Shown here piece by piece: positions 54,343-64,000 of a stretch of 64,000 nucleotides of DNA. The notes beneath the pieces are model-generated. The model was not told the DNA's origin, ran no database searches, and was given only the letters and a program-made list of their open reading frames with translations. Positions within the stretch are counted from its first letter, which is position 1; each line of letters starts with the position of its first letter. The DNA is from Perkinsus olseni. Its lineage: Eukaryota > Perkinsozoa > Perkinsida > Perkinsidae. The stretch spans positions 1 to 64,000 of the forward strand of contig JABANP010000114.1 of the NCBI GenBank assembly GCA_013115135.1, written 5' to 3'. The position numbers were made by a program, and so were the translations under genes.

Positions 54343-54690
54343 TAGTCCACTAGGCCTTCGTAACGAAAAAAGCGGAGCTCGGCACGAAGTCTCTGGTTCG
54401 AACCCCAGCTCGGGCTTTTTCCGTATTTTTTTCGGGTTCATCTACAACGGTCCACGACGGTTTTGGTTGGTAGAACGGGGATGGGAGCGATTTCGTATTT
54501 TTTATAGAATACACAAACCGCGAGCTTTCGAATGGTATGTGTCTCGTGAGTTGAATCGACATAGTCGTGGAGAAATAATTTGAACGAACGAACGAACGAA
54601 CGCACAAAAAAGTGCAGAAGTGACAGTATATGCTCCGCTCGCTTCGCTCGCTCCGCAATTTTTGGAGCAACATGTAGTGTACGGCTTTTA
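54343..54690 (+). mobile_element. Possible tRNA-derived SINE
   Basis: About 330 bp found only in this unit; unit 3 lacks it at the matching point (about 57,175-57,190). It carries an A-box-like TAGTCCACTAGG (54,343-54,354) and a perfect B-box-like GGTTCGAACCC (54,395-54,405) at tRNA-like spacing, a T-run after it, a (GAAC)n tract at 54,582-54,603 and a GCTCCGCTCGCTTCGCTCGC repeat near its end. No complete cloverleaf forms, so it is not a tRNA gene. Confidence 0.35.
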
Positions 54691-54779
54691 CAGCGTTGTG
54701 GTGGAATCGTTAAGATTGAGACAGCGTGACGCTGTGTACAGTAGATGAATTAGCTAGCGGCCCGCATTTGCGCCAAACC

Positions 54780-55240
54780 AGCGCGCGGCCTCTCTTAACT
54801 TGGGCTCTCAACTCCCGATCTCGCACTCCGAAGTAAGAGCCCGTGAGGAGAGAGGAGCCGACTACAACGAGAGGAGGATCTTCCAGGAGCTGCCCGTGGT
54901 GCGGAGCCGCTGAGGAAAGCGTGGAGCACGTCATCTACGTCTGCCCAGCCCAGCACGCGGCAGTGGGTGACGTGGAGGCTGGGATACCTGACACTGTCAG
55001 GCTGACAGTGTAGATCACCGGCTTTCTGACGGATAGGGGGGAACTTCATACGCTCACATGGATGTTGCGAAGGATCTGGCCAAACACCACTGCTCGGGGT
55101 GGTGGTGTGCTGCGCCAGCCAGCGTTCGCACGTTTAGTTCGCACGGTCTTGTTCTCTCCTCGTTTATAGCTATTGTATTTCTTTGCACGTTATATCTATT
55201 GGCGGGTCGATCCCTTAACGGCTCGATCGCAACACCTTAT
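54780..55240 (+). mobile_element. 3' end of a non-LTR retrotransposon, copy 1
   Basis: One frame reads SCPWCGAAEESVEHVIYVCP, a C-x2-C...H-x4-C knuckle typical of the C-terminus of LINE ORF2 proteins. After a break, coding-like sequence follows (TDRGELHTLTWMLRRIW) to a stop near 55,160. No reverse transcriptase is present, so it is 5'-truncated as LINE insertions usually are. The copy at 57,310-57,900 is about 95% identical. Confidence 0.6.
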
Positions 55241-55808
55241 CCTCGAGTTGCACGTCGGCATCAAGGCTCGCTAAGCCGGCGACGGAGTTGGAATTCAAAC
55301 TGACAGACACACCGACCAGTATCCGGGTAGCAGATGTGAGTCGTAGGCGGAGCGAGCTTGACCTGGAATATGTATCTCGTGGAATGCATCCAATACAATG
55401 CTTCCAGCCGAGCTGGCTATTGCAAGCGATTCAGGTCGTCGTCTGTTGAGCTCAAAGCAGCGAAAGCATGAACTTTTCTCCGAGATGACGCAAACGGGTA
55501 CACTCACTTTAGACGCACCGTGCTGAAGGTGCCGCAGATCCTGATCTACCTCTCATATTAACTTATGAAATCAACACGCGCAGATCGAAACCCGTATGGC
55601 GTTTGAGCAAAAAAGCCCTAGTGACCTGCTACCTGTGACGGGTAAAAAAGTTGGTCCCTAATACCTTGAGAGCATGAGACCGATGAAGATCTGTTCGTTT
55701 GTCGGGCGCAAAACCGAAACGCCTCAACCTTCTTGCTCGATGCTCACGAAGAGGGGAGCACGAGCAAACGATTGAGAAAATCACCTCACGCAACGCTGAA
55801 GAGTCTCT
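55230..55808. repeat. Start of unit 3 of the Trp-repeat array (truncated spacer)
   Basis: It begins abruptly at AACACCTTATCCTCGAGTTG, which lies at about 52,598 in unit 2. Unit 3 thus lacks the cyclophilin fragment altogether. No gene in the spacer itself. Confidence 0.8.
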
Positions 55809-56339
55809 TCAGAAGAGACGAAACGCGTCAAAAATGGCCTCTAGCCACTCCAGGACAGGATTGGGTCTGGGTTTAGCTTCGATAGCCCTTCGTCGTAATG
55901 ATGGATCGGTATCACCGGTAGTGGGAGCGCGTGAGTTGGCGAATACTTCAGCAGCTAGCCACACATAGTAGGGATCCTCGTTCTTGTCGAGCGCCCAGTC
56001 CAGAACGGGTTGTATGACGGTGTCATTGATAGCCAGGGAACTCGGATCGTTCTCCATTTGACTTTTCAGCCAGGCCCAGAAGGGATGCTCGCTGTCTTGA
56101 GCAACGGCGGCCAAATCTGCTGATAGGTCGGCCTCCAAGGAGCTCGCCAGACTTTGTACTTGAGCCGCCAGCCAAACCCATAGGGAATTCACTTCACCAG
56201 TGATGGGCCCCAACGGTGGTAGTGAGCCGGTGCCTACGACGAACGGAGGGTCCTGGTTGTTGGGCTGTTGTTGAGCGACAACCGGTAGGACCAGAAGTAT
56301 GGTCGAAATGAGATACCTCAGGGTGATGGTCATACTCAC
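55809..56339 (-). CDS. Secreted Trp-repeat protein 3, 176 aa
   Basis: Very close to protein 2 over residues 1-150 (same signal peptide and first three repeats), but its tail (VLEWLEAIFDAFRLF) is like protein 1. Intact single exon. The mixture of tails suggests conversion or unequal exchange among the three copies. The MITE is again upstream. Confidence 0.85.
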   Translation of the reverse strand: MSMTITLRYLISTILLVLPVVAQQQPNNQDPPFVVGTGSLPPLGPITGEVNSLWVWLAAQVQSLASSLEADLSADLAAVAQDSEHPFWAWLKSQMENDPSSLAINDTVIQPVLDWALDKNEDPYYVWLAAEVFANSRAPTTGDTDPSLRRRAIEAKPRPNPVLEWLEAIFDAFRLF

Positions 56340-56437
56340 AACCTAGACAAAAAAGAGAAGAGAAAGCCTGCAGAGATCAGCAGCTCATGGTTCGATGATT
56401 CGGAAGTAATCCGCAGTTTCAGAAAGCATTGACGTAT

Positions 56438-56756
56438 TTGCACTACAACTCAGTGCAGTGCAGCTATTCGGGACGGGGCTCAAAGAAAGGTGAAATTGGA
56501 CTCGAGAGGGGCTCGGAAAAATCTGATTTCTTTGCGGATTCAGGGTGAACGTATGTCCAATATCACGACGAGGAAGGCGTGTGCTGCTCGGATGAACGTA
56601 CGTTCAGCGAGCAAAGGGGCACAAAGAGCAAGGTGGGAGCGCAGCGGGAAGGTCGTTGTCACCGAGATCAGATTTGTCCGCACTCCTCTTGAGTCAAATG
56701 TCACCTTTCTTTGAGCCCCGCCTCAAATAGCCGCACTGTACTGCGTTATAGTGCAA
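56438..56756. mobile_element. MITE-like element, second copy
   Basis: Offset 2,822 bp from the element at 53,616-53,934 and about 97% identical. It was duplicated together with the Trp-repeat gene rather than inserted separately, since flanks match too. Confidence 0.8.
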
Positions 56757-57170
56757 CCCTGATGACTCTTCCAGTGGGCCAAGTAGAGTTTCGACATCGT
56801 GTGCTCCGGAAATGCATGCGTGCCATCGTGAAAGAGTAGACAGCTAGGAAGTGACGAGAGAATCAATCTGTGGTAGAAGACATCGTACTTCGCTTGACCC
56901 TCTAGAGCGATCCCTGTGGTGGGTGACAAGGCCGACTGCGTGTTGAAGCCCGGTTCGTCAGGCGACCACTGCTGGTACGGCTGGACGGCATTGCCTCTCT
57001 GCCTCCAGAGTAAGCGTTCGAGAAAATTTAGGCTCGGCTCACGCGTGCAGGCATCAGATCGACAGGCAAGGAGGGCCCCTCGCGGTTTCTGAGGATTTTC
57101 TCGTGTTGAAGAGCCCCTTCAGGCCGAAGCTTCTGGTAGCTAACAAGATGCTTTTCCCGATAATCAGTTC
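56757..57170 (-). pseudogene. Conserved exon-like fragment, copy 3 (unknown family)
   Basis: It contains SPDEPGFNTQSALSPTTGIA and KYDVFYHRLILSSLPSC, plus the second open piece near 57,055-57,150 (EGALQHEKILRNREG). It is open further upstream than copy 2, so this is the best preserved of the three. Still no start, stop or family assignable. Confidence 0.4.
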
Positions 57171-57309
57171 ACTCTTCAAGACATCCTGTAGTCTACGGCT
57201 GTTACAGCGTTGTGGTGGAATCGTTGAGATTGAGATAGCGTGACACTGTGTACAGTAGATGAATTAGCTAGGCTAGCTATATTGGCTAGCGGCCCGCATT
57301 CGCCCCGAA

Positions 57310-57955
57310 CCAGAACGCGGCCTCACTTAACTTGGGCTCTCAACTCCCGATCTCGCACTCCGAAGTAAGAGCCCGTGAGGAGAGAGGAGCCGACTACAAC
57401 GAGAGGAGGATCTTCCAGGAGCTGCCCGTGGTGCGGAGCCGCTGAGGAAAGCGTGGAGCACGTCATCTACGTCTGCCCAAAGCGTGGAGCACGTCATCTA
57501 CGTCTGCCCAGCCCAGCACGCGGCAGTGGGTGACGTGGAGGCTGGGACACCTGACACTGTCAGGCTGACAGTATAGATCACCGGCTTTCTGACGGATAGG
57601 GGGGAACTTCATACGCTCACACGGATGTTGCGAAGGATCTGGCCAAACACCACTGCTCGGGGCGGTGGTGTGCTGCGCCAGCCAGCGACATTCGTGACGG
57701 CCTCTACTAGGGGCCCCCTAGGGGCAATGCAGGTTATGCTGCATCGCCCCCATACGATTGTATAATATTGATAGAAGTCATTTGCAACTATTGTTCCCAT
57801 TGATACCATTGTAGTTCGCACGGCCTTGTTCTCTCCTCGTTTATAGCTATTGTATTTCTTTGCACGTTATATCTATTGGCGGGTCGATCCTTCCCCCCCT
57901 CAAAAAAGAAGAAGAAAAAAAGAAAAAATAAGAGAAAACAATGAAAAAAGGGGGC
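57310..57955 (+). mobile_element. 3' end of a non-LTR retrotransposon, copy 2, with A-rich tail
   Basis: Same C-terminal knuckle frame as 54,780-55,240. It differs by a direct repeat of about 31 bp (GCGTGGAGCACGTCATCTAC and neighbours, near 57,450-57,510) and by a block of about 125 bp at 57,688-57,813. It is followed by an A-rich tract (about 57,900-57,955) that could be the original poly(A)-type tail. Confidence 0.6.
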
Positions 57956-58744
57956 GTGCGAGCGGGAGACACTCACCGGCGGCCACAGGCCGAGCAGCGA
58001 CGAAGCCGCACACCCGAAAGGGTCGGCAAGGGCTGCCCAACAACAACGATGGACTTACGCTGACTGCTGTTGGGATCCTAATTCATGAAGCCCGAAGTCA
58101 GTTAGAGGTGCGTCTGGTCTTATGCGGCGTGGGCCTACGCGGCGGGTAGACTACCCGGGCTACGTCGCGGGTCTAATCTTATGAGGCCTCCACTTGCGGA
58201 TCATTGATACACACTGAAGGAGATGAGCGTGAGATGGGGAGTCAGTTGCAACCTTGGTCTTGGGAACTAATCCCAACTGTTACCCGGTAGCTCGATTCAG
58301 TAACTTCATTCCCGCCTAACGCTACTCGTATGCACTATAGTGAGAACTATCTCTATTGCTGCTACGTACCAACCTTGCTCTATGTGCGCCTTTGCTCATT
58401 ATGCGCACGTTCGTCTCAGCAAACACGTGCATTCCTCGTCGTGCTCTTGAAGATGGCTCCTCCAGAGTCCGGTTTTACTTTTCTTTGAGCCCCGTGTAAT
58501 ATAGCCACACTGCACTGAGTTACAGTGCAAGTAGATTACTGCGCTGTCACCGCTCTTACGAAAAGTGAACGCAGCACACCATCGCCTGGCAAGAGCAATG
58601 ACCACCCGGCAGGAGGTGTAATTTACCGCAACACAACTCCGATCGCAAAGACAGCAAACGTACATAGTTGTAATATTACGCGGAGCAGCACTAGCTGAGT
58701 TCTCACCACGCGAGATTTGCCTCAAAATACTCCTTCAGGTGGCG
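57956..58744. other. Region without a supported gene; lone MITE end
   Basis: GC-rich sequence to about 58,170, then no coding signal. An inverted copy of the MITE terminal repeat lies at about 58,467-58,530, without a partner nearby. Confidence 0.5.
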
Positions 58745-59925
58745 CTACCAGATAAAATATAGCAGAAGTAGTCCCTGATCTTGAATGACTGCCAGTGCAT
58801 CCGACCTGGAGAGATCAGCAGACAGCTGAGCGAGAAGAGTCCTCTCAGAGCGGGGAGCCGTACCTCGGAGGGGAAGAACTGATTTCCAGTCCTTACAACG
58901 TGGGGAGAAGAGTCGCTGTTATGAGCACTCCCAATAAAGCACCGAATATCGTGTCGCCGATCCAATGAAAGCCAAAATAAACTCGAGCAAACATCACGCA
59001 GGGTACCTGAATAACTCACGTCAGGAAGAGAGCCGTGCCAGACCCGCCCTCAACTACTACCAGCGCATATGCCCTTGGTGCGTTGTCGCACAAGGCAAGG
59101 AAAGTCGCCAGAGCTCCGGCCTGGACAGAATCCCCGCTTGGGAATGAGAAGTTGCTCTCCATCCATCGTAAATTAACTTCTCGAGGAGCCGACGGGTATG
59201 TTGGTCGAACTCGTTTGAAGACCTGACGAAGAATCACAGAACTACAGCTCGACCGATTTCATTAGTGGATGCCATCCACTGGGTGGTTGAGGAGACCCGG
59301 GGTGGCTCTGGACTCCTGGATGCGAGCGAAACGAGACCTCATAGAGCACCATTCATTTTAATACACTCCCCAGAGGAACATTTCCGAATATCTGAATATT
59401 TCACAACCACCAAAATCCTGCAGCAGGATTCTCGCTACTGATTCCGCATCAACTTCCGCTGCAGCAAAGGCGCTAAATTGCACTCTGGAGCAATCACGGC
59501 GCAGTCGATAGGGTGCTGGTCTCATATTCGGCGTAATAAGGCCCCTGTCGCCCCCTTACTATTACCTTCTTCAATGTCAATGATACCGCCACGCAGAGCA
59601 GGACGCAAATAAGATATTCCATACCTCGCTGAGTGCCCATCTTGATACTCACGATGACCGGCAAGAACGGGACAACATAGGTCGAACATATGAGAGCGGG
59701 CACGGCCACTAAGTAGTCCAGTAGCCCCAATTTGAGGGAGTGAACGTAAGTCGTAGAGATGTACCGGTCCAATTTCGCTAGAGAATTGTGCGAATTCCCG
59801 ACGCCAACCGGGCCTTCACCGGTCTGTACCGAAGTGACATTGTCGGCAGCGTGCTTAGAAGGACCCTCAGGCAGAGGCCTCTCACTACAGGCAGCCACTT
59901 TATGTGCAGTTTTGGATCGAGCCAT
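58745..59925 (-). CDS. PAP2-type membrane lipid phosphatase with PSGD in motif 2
   Basis: Exons: 59,925-59,566, 59,222-59,061 and 59,006 down to about 58,891, then probably one more ending at 58,745. Exon 1 encodes a cytosolic N-terminus and two TM segments (VAVPALICSTYVVPFLPVIV; YLICVLLCVAVSL). Splicing creates motif 1, KKVFKRVRP, a perfect K-x6-R-P. Motif 2 is FSFPSGDSVQAG (usual PSGH) and motif 3 ARVYFGFHWIGD fits SR-x5-H-x3-D with Ala for Ser. The family dephosphorylates phosphatidate, sphingoid or dolichyl phosphates at ER or plasma membrane. Motif 2 His is the proposed acid; the Asp here is unusual, so the reaction is not assured. Confidence 0.85.
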
Positions 59926-60050
59926 TAGAACGAAAACAGACTAGCCCACCAGTGGAACTATGTCAACCTCAGTGGAACTAACGCGACGCCTGGGCGGAGA
60001 AAAAATCGGAAACACCGTAATTGACTGCTTCCAGACAAACAGCCGGCGGT

Positions 60051-60580
60051 CTACGGCTTGGTCTCGAGGACCGTGATGCATGAGGGACATACGACTAGAG
60101 CAGCTCTCCCACAGGACTTCGGACCATTCTGAAATTCAGGAACGGTGGTTTTTGTTCGCTGCGGATTCTGCAGTGCAGAAAGCATGTCCAATGAAGAGAG
60201 TACAAAGGAAACTTCTCCTACAGAATGGGACCGTCTTACCACTAGAAGATTGTCCACGTGTTCCACATTTCTGTGGGTTCCACACTCCTCGCAGTTTATG
60301 ATCACTTGCGTATCCGGGTTTGCAGCTTGTGTTCTCGACAACTCGACCGTCGAGCGGAAGTGGATCCGCGATACCTGAATTCAAGTGTTCGAGCGACTCT
60401 GATTACCTCCAGTGCCCAAGCGGATGGACAACAGACTCCCCTTGGGTAAACGATAGAGCGAAAAACATCATCCCTTCTTGGAGCTCGCGACGATGCGGAT
60501 CGATCTCATCAGCGCTAAGTGGCCACGAAGGTGCACGTTACGTAGAAGTGCTAGAGCCCCTGCAACTACAGTTCGCAGCT
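60051..60580 (-). CDS. Small protein with two CxxC motifs (zinc-ribbon-like), exons partly resolved
   Basis: An exon near 60,560-60,410 (DPHRRELQEGMMFFALSFTQ) is followed by one (about 60,385-60,230) with IINCEECGTHRNVEHVDNLL and, after a GTAAGA...CTGCAG intron in phase 0, a last exon (about 60,167-60,051) with KSCGRAALVVCPSCITVLET. The two CxxC pairs could bind one zinc. Family not recognised; the start codon is uncertain. Confidence 0.5.
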
Positions 60581-60906
60581 GGGCTACGACTGTCCCCCTA
60601 ATGAAGAATTAGAACAGGGCAACTCGACCTACATTATAAACTCAACGCGGGTGTTGGCCGTACGCTCGAACCGCCGGGTAGGGCCGTCACGAGGAGATCA
60701 GCGAGGCGAGATTAACCCCGTTCCAGCCCAATCCATGGCGAAAGCAATCAGGTCACATGAGCGCTATCATTTCTATAAAGATCCTCTAGGCATTCTTCAA
60801 CCAACTCATGGTTGCGTGTGGCACAAACGATCACTCTCACATGGAGGTTCAAAGTTCTCGAGTCGAGAGCACTCGAGAACCTCCCTCGAGAATCTCGACT
60901 AACGCT

Positions 60907-62636
60907 TCATTCGCAGACCTGGCCGCTTCGGCTGAATGATTCCCAGTAAATTCGATTCATAGAGTCGTATCTCCATGATCTATAGAAAAAGTGCGCCCGT
61001 GGGCTCCACCCCCAACCAAGTACCATCCTCTCATTTATAGTCGCTCCTGCAAAGGTGCTGAACAGCGGTGTGTTGGCCGCCAACTCCTCCTTCTCCGCCT
61101 CGGTCAACCTAACCCCTTCATGGTTGTGATGAATATACGGCGACTGGGCTTCGACACCCTAAGGGGCAGAGCACTAACCTAGTATGATAGATCCGCATCG
61201 TACCTCTTCGCTCACTGTTTGCTCCACAGATTTTACCTCCGGCACGTAAAACTTTAATGTCCGCTCGATCGAATCCTTCAGCGTCTTTGCGGACTGCGGG
61301 CACCTACATCACCATGAATCACATCGGGTTGGAGGTGTACACGGATTTCAGTGGGCTCGGTATCGCCTTATTATGCTAGCAAACCGGAAGCTAGTCCTCG
61401 AGCGGAAGCCTCAGCAAAATGGCGGCGAGAGTTCAAGCCGTGGAAGCATCTCAACCGAAGAGCATTACCCCTCACATGAACCGTGCAGTGTGAGAGTCAC
61501 CGTTCCTGTCTGGGGGTCGAATCCGATAAGTTCACAATCACCTCCTGAAGAAGGGCGAGAAGAAACTCGCACTGCAGCCAGCGGACATGAGTGCGAGACA
61601 CGAAGATCAATACACGATTACGAGAAAGAGACAGATACCTGGACAATAGCAGCTCATTAACAGTATCCGCTGGCCCAGCGGCGCTGGGCAGCTCATGCTA
61701 CGAGAACAGTTTCCTATGAGATACAACTAGTGGGCCTGTTGTAGTGTACGGTCACGAGAATCACGGACCGCTGTCGCCCTAATGTGAAGTGGAACACACG
61801 ACGGTAGTACCGTCTTGAGCGATGACAGGCCTTATCCTTTCGTCGAGAAGCGTTTGTATCCGCTGCTCAACCTGGCTGCCGGCACTCGAAGGCAAACTTG
61901 CCTCGTCAAACTCGAGGCCGTCGAGGAAATCATCCTGATGGGGGGAAATAGAAGAGCTACAGCGGGACGGGACTCACCGGGTCGACAGCCGCTCGATCTA
62001 AAATTGATTGAAACGTGGCTAGCTGAGCATCATCAAAAGCAATCCCTTTTTCACTCCGTCGAGATGCCAAAACTGACAGCATCAGCGAACACTGGTTGCT
62101 GGTGCGCCCGCCCTTCCCTACTAGATAGAAACCCATCTCCCAGCATAACCTTGTCGACGCCTTCGACCTCCAGCAGCTCTCTGGCGACTCGAGGGCAGGT
62201 ATTGCTGTCTCTCATGTAACTAAGAACCTTAGTCTAAAGTAGACCCGCTTCTTATACTCACTCCGGGCATTTGAGGTGATTGGCAGCCAAGCCCTAGCAC
62301 CACCATCTGCCGTTCACTACTCGGTTAAAAACAGCCCGAAGCAAAAAATACAAATGTTCTATGATGACGAGGTTGCGACTTCTATGGAAATGTAAGAGGG
62401 ATTCGCTAAGATGCTGAGCATATCTCGGAGAATTCAAGTGCTCCGTAACTGCTTACCCTGATCTAATACAACAGCGAAGCAACACTCACCTACGTCGCTG
62501 ATCGCCGTCCGCCATTGGACGTGTCACCCTTCTTGAACGCCTCCGATGTGTACATCACCGCCAACGGATTTGGCGTGCTCTCCAAGACCACTCGCGGGGG
62601 AGCTATTCGACAGAGGAGAAGCAACGAACGCCGCAT
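60907..62636 (-). CDS. NFU1: NFU1-type iron-sulfur cluster carrier, probably mitochondrial
   Basis: The start Met at 62,636 opens a basic, hydrophobic presequence (MRRSLLLLCRIAPPRVV). Exon 1 then gives ESTPNPLAVMYTSEAF, the Nfu N-domain signature. The next exon (about 62,205-62,110) has CPRVARELLEVEGVDKVMLG. Further exons give VEQRIQTLLDERIRPVIAQD, GGDCELIGFDPQTGTVTLTL and, across a phase-2 intron, the cluster-binding CxxC in GSCEGCPQSAKTLKDSIERT. A C-terminal extension of about 45 residues (SPYIHHNHEGVRLTEAEKEE and onward) ends VCE with the stop at 60,907-60,909. NFU1 passes [4Fe-4S] clusters to mitochondrial enzymes. Introns are short and GT-AG. Confidence 0.92.
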
Positions 62637-63195
62637 ACACAGTATCAACAGGTTCAAGTAAACTCAGACGGCGAAGAGCTATTTCCAAAGCTCGGCTATT
62701 TTTCCACTCATCGTGAGAGAGGTCTCTGTCGAGAGTGATTCACTCATTTCCTGGCCGCCGCGCCACTTACATAACGCATCAACCGATATCGTCAGTCCAG
62801 TAAAACCTACCCAGAAAAAAAGGTTTCCTGTATGAGCGAAACCTCCGCGAACAAAACCGAGTGCACTACGGTAGTGCAACTACCCTTATACTCATCTCGT
62901 GCAGAGAGGAAAGGGAATCTGATTACAAGCGGACACGCAACACCCCTCCATTTCTCCGAGACGTTTCTCAGTAACATGCGACTTATATCCGAGAGGGAGA
63001 CGACTGACACGACGTCACACAATTTTTGTCTCCAATACTTCTAGACATATACCATCATCGTGGCTCGAAATACGAGATATACTTGTCGCGCTAGGAGCCA
63101 CTTTAGGCCCGACGAACAGCGGCTGACGATTCAAGCGAAATGAATGAATATTCGAAATATGTTACCGCGATTGTATAAAAACTAATTAATGACAC
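62637..63195. other. Upstream region of NFU1; no firm gene
   Basis: Minus-strand frames of 66-71 codons exist (one with VGFTGLTISVDALC), but I found no family match and cannot tell exons from chance. It also holds the 3' flank of the next minus-strand gene. Confidence 0.4.
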
Positions 63196-64000
63196 TTAAT
63201 TCGCCGATCGAAGGGATCGCTTCCCACAAGGATAAAGGTCCTCATGTGACGAGAGGTGACATATCGATCGACCGCATGCGTCTAAGCCAGCAGTGCCCTT
63301 GCAGTAGGTACCAAAATAATCGTAGCAGAACTTCCCTGGGTTATCCAACCCTGTGCAGCCATGGTCCTGATACTGCTCGTACACGGACTTGGTAGTGCCT
63401 CCAGAGGCGGCAGTCGTGGGAGCACTAGGCGTTGTTGTGGGAGTTGGAGCAGCAGCAGGAGGGGGTGTAGTAGTAACAGCAGAACCGTCGCCAGAGACAG
63501 TAGTTTCAGTGGTCGTTGACGGGTCGTTGCTGCCACCATTGGCATTCTCGACGAGAACGTCCGCACATGCACCAAAGTAGAAAGGGCCAAACTTCCACAT
63601 CCAGTTGATAGTGTACTTGCCCGCGGCGTAGTCCTCTGGGATAGTGACATAACCAGAAGTGTCCTGAGAAGAATGGCCGTGGTGTGAAAACTCACAAGGC
63701 TAACCTACGAAGTCGCGATGGTAGGGCATGCAGCTATCAAGAACTGTGAAGTCGGTCCAGTCGGGGTCAGACTGGTACGGAGTGATACGGATCTCAACGC
63801 AAGTACCTAAAATTCGAGCAGATATTAGACGTGAAGAATAAGAACATCTCGAGGAGGGCGGTAAGGGGAGATATGATCTCACCTTCGGACTCGCCATTTT
63901 CTGCATGACCGTTGTTGCGCCACAAGATACGCAGCTTTTTGCCTGATACGAGGAATACAGCGAGTTGTGACGTAGCATGCAATACCAAACTCACCAGCAT
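63196..64000 (-). CDS. Secreted multidomain protein, 5' part outside window; possible carbohydrate-active type
   Basis: Exons: about 64,000-63,885 (LRILWRNNGHAENGES), about 63,808-63,707 (EIRITPYQSDPDWTDFTVLD), and from about 63,663 to the stop at 63,196. The last exon reads IPEDYAAGKYTINWMWKFGP then FYFGACADVLVE, a Thr/Pro-rich linker (TTTPPPAAAPTPTTTPSAPT) and a Cys-rich tail (HGCTGLDNPGKFCYDYFGTYC and on). The GKYTINW...CADV pattern is shared by copper oxygenase (LPMO)-like and other secreted beta-sandwich domains, and the linker-plus-Cys-tail layout is typical of carbohydrate-active enzymes. The N-terminal His that would decide LPMO lies outside the window. Confidence 0.5.

Noticed and set aside
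54343..54420. A tRNA gene around the GGTTCGAACCC motif
   Set aside because: No acceptor or anticodon stem can be formed; the motif fits a SINE-type promoter better.
58180..58215. Resemblance of ACTTGCGGATCATTGATA to the 18S/ITS1 junction
   Set aside because: Only about 15 bases are similar and no rRNA sequence lies on either side.
59494..59560. LKKVIVRGR at the end of the first PAP2 exon as catalytic motif 1
   Set aside because: It is read-through into the intron; splicing to 59,222 gives the proper K-x6-R-P motif.
61815..62219. 134-codon plus-strand frame
   Set aside because: It is antisense to NFU1 exons, whose minus-strand translation matches the family in order.

Overview
The window looks like nuclear DNA of a unicellular eukaryote, most probably an alveolate of the Perkinsus type (a protist parasite of molluscs). 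Directly visible support: genes cut by many short GT-AG introns (mostly 30-60 nt, one apparently 23 nt), single-copy eukaryotic genes (NFU1, a Gemin2-like protein, insulysin, PAP2 phosphatase, secreted cyclophilin), several secreted proteases (subtilisin, two pepsin-like enzymes), arrays of lineage-type secreted proteins, and eukaryotic transposons (hAT, long-TIR element, MITEs, LINE 3' ends). There are no operons, Shine-Dalgarno sites or CRISPR arrays. The genus is an inference from gene content and style; no search could be run.

Left third (1-20.4 kb): two copies of a tandem unit about 11.65-11.73 kb long. Copy 1 begins outside the window and ends near 8,793; copy 2 is recognisable from 11,200 to about 20,440. 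Each carries (i) a gene whose spliced product appears to be a single-pass membrane protein with a Cys-rich ectodomain, a Ser/Thr/Pro stalk, a cytosolic charged coiled coil and a C-terminal HPD J-domain; (ii) a 276-aa secreted protein; (iii) a likely multi-exon secreted protein; (iv) a 54-aa secreted four-cysteine peptide. The copies differ by a clean inversion of about 0.75 kb ending 6 bp before the start codon of gene iv, by a 0.44-kb indel, and by patchy divergence.

Middle (20.4-42 kb): a subtilisin gene (+) with a late frameshift at the end of copy 2, then a run of minus-strand genes: a Gemin2-like gene, a two-TM membrane protein, a roughly 9-kb insulysin (M16) gene of about 25 exons with a PIF1-type helicase fragment in an intron, and two pepsin-like protease genes. 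The second protease comes from a local duplication that also copied insulysin exon 1 as a dead fragment.

Right third (42-64 kb): a secreted cyclophilin gene whose promoter and first exon are tandemly duplicated, followed by three progressively 5'-truncated copies of its downstream region. Each copy carries a small secreted protein built of four Trp-centred repeats. The array is interrupted by a 1.37-kb TA-flanked element with 219-bp inverted repeats, a damaged hAT transposase gene, MITEs, a tRNA-like SINE candidate and LINE 3' ends. The right edge holds a PAP2 lipid phosphatase, a small zinc-ribbon-like gene, NFU1 and a partial secreted protein with a Thr/Pro linker and a Cys-rich tail.
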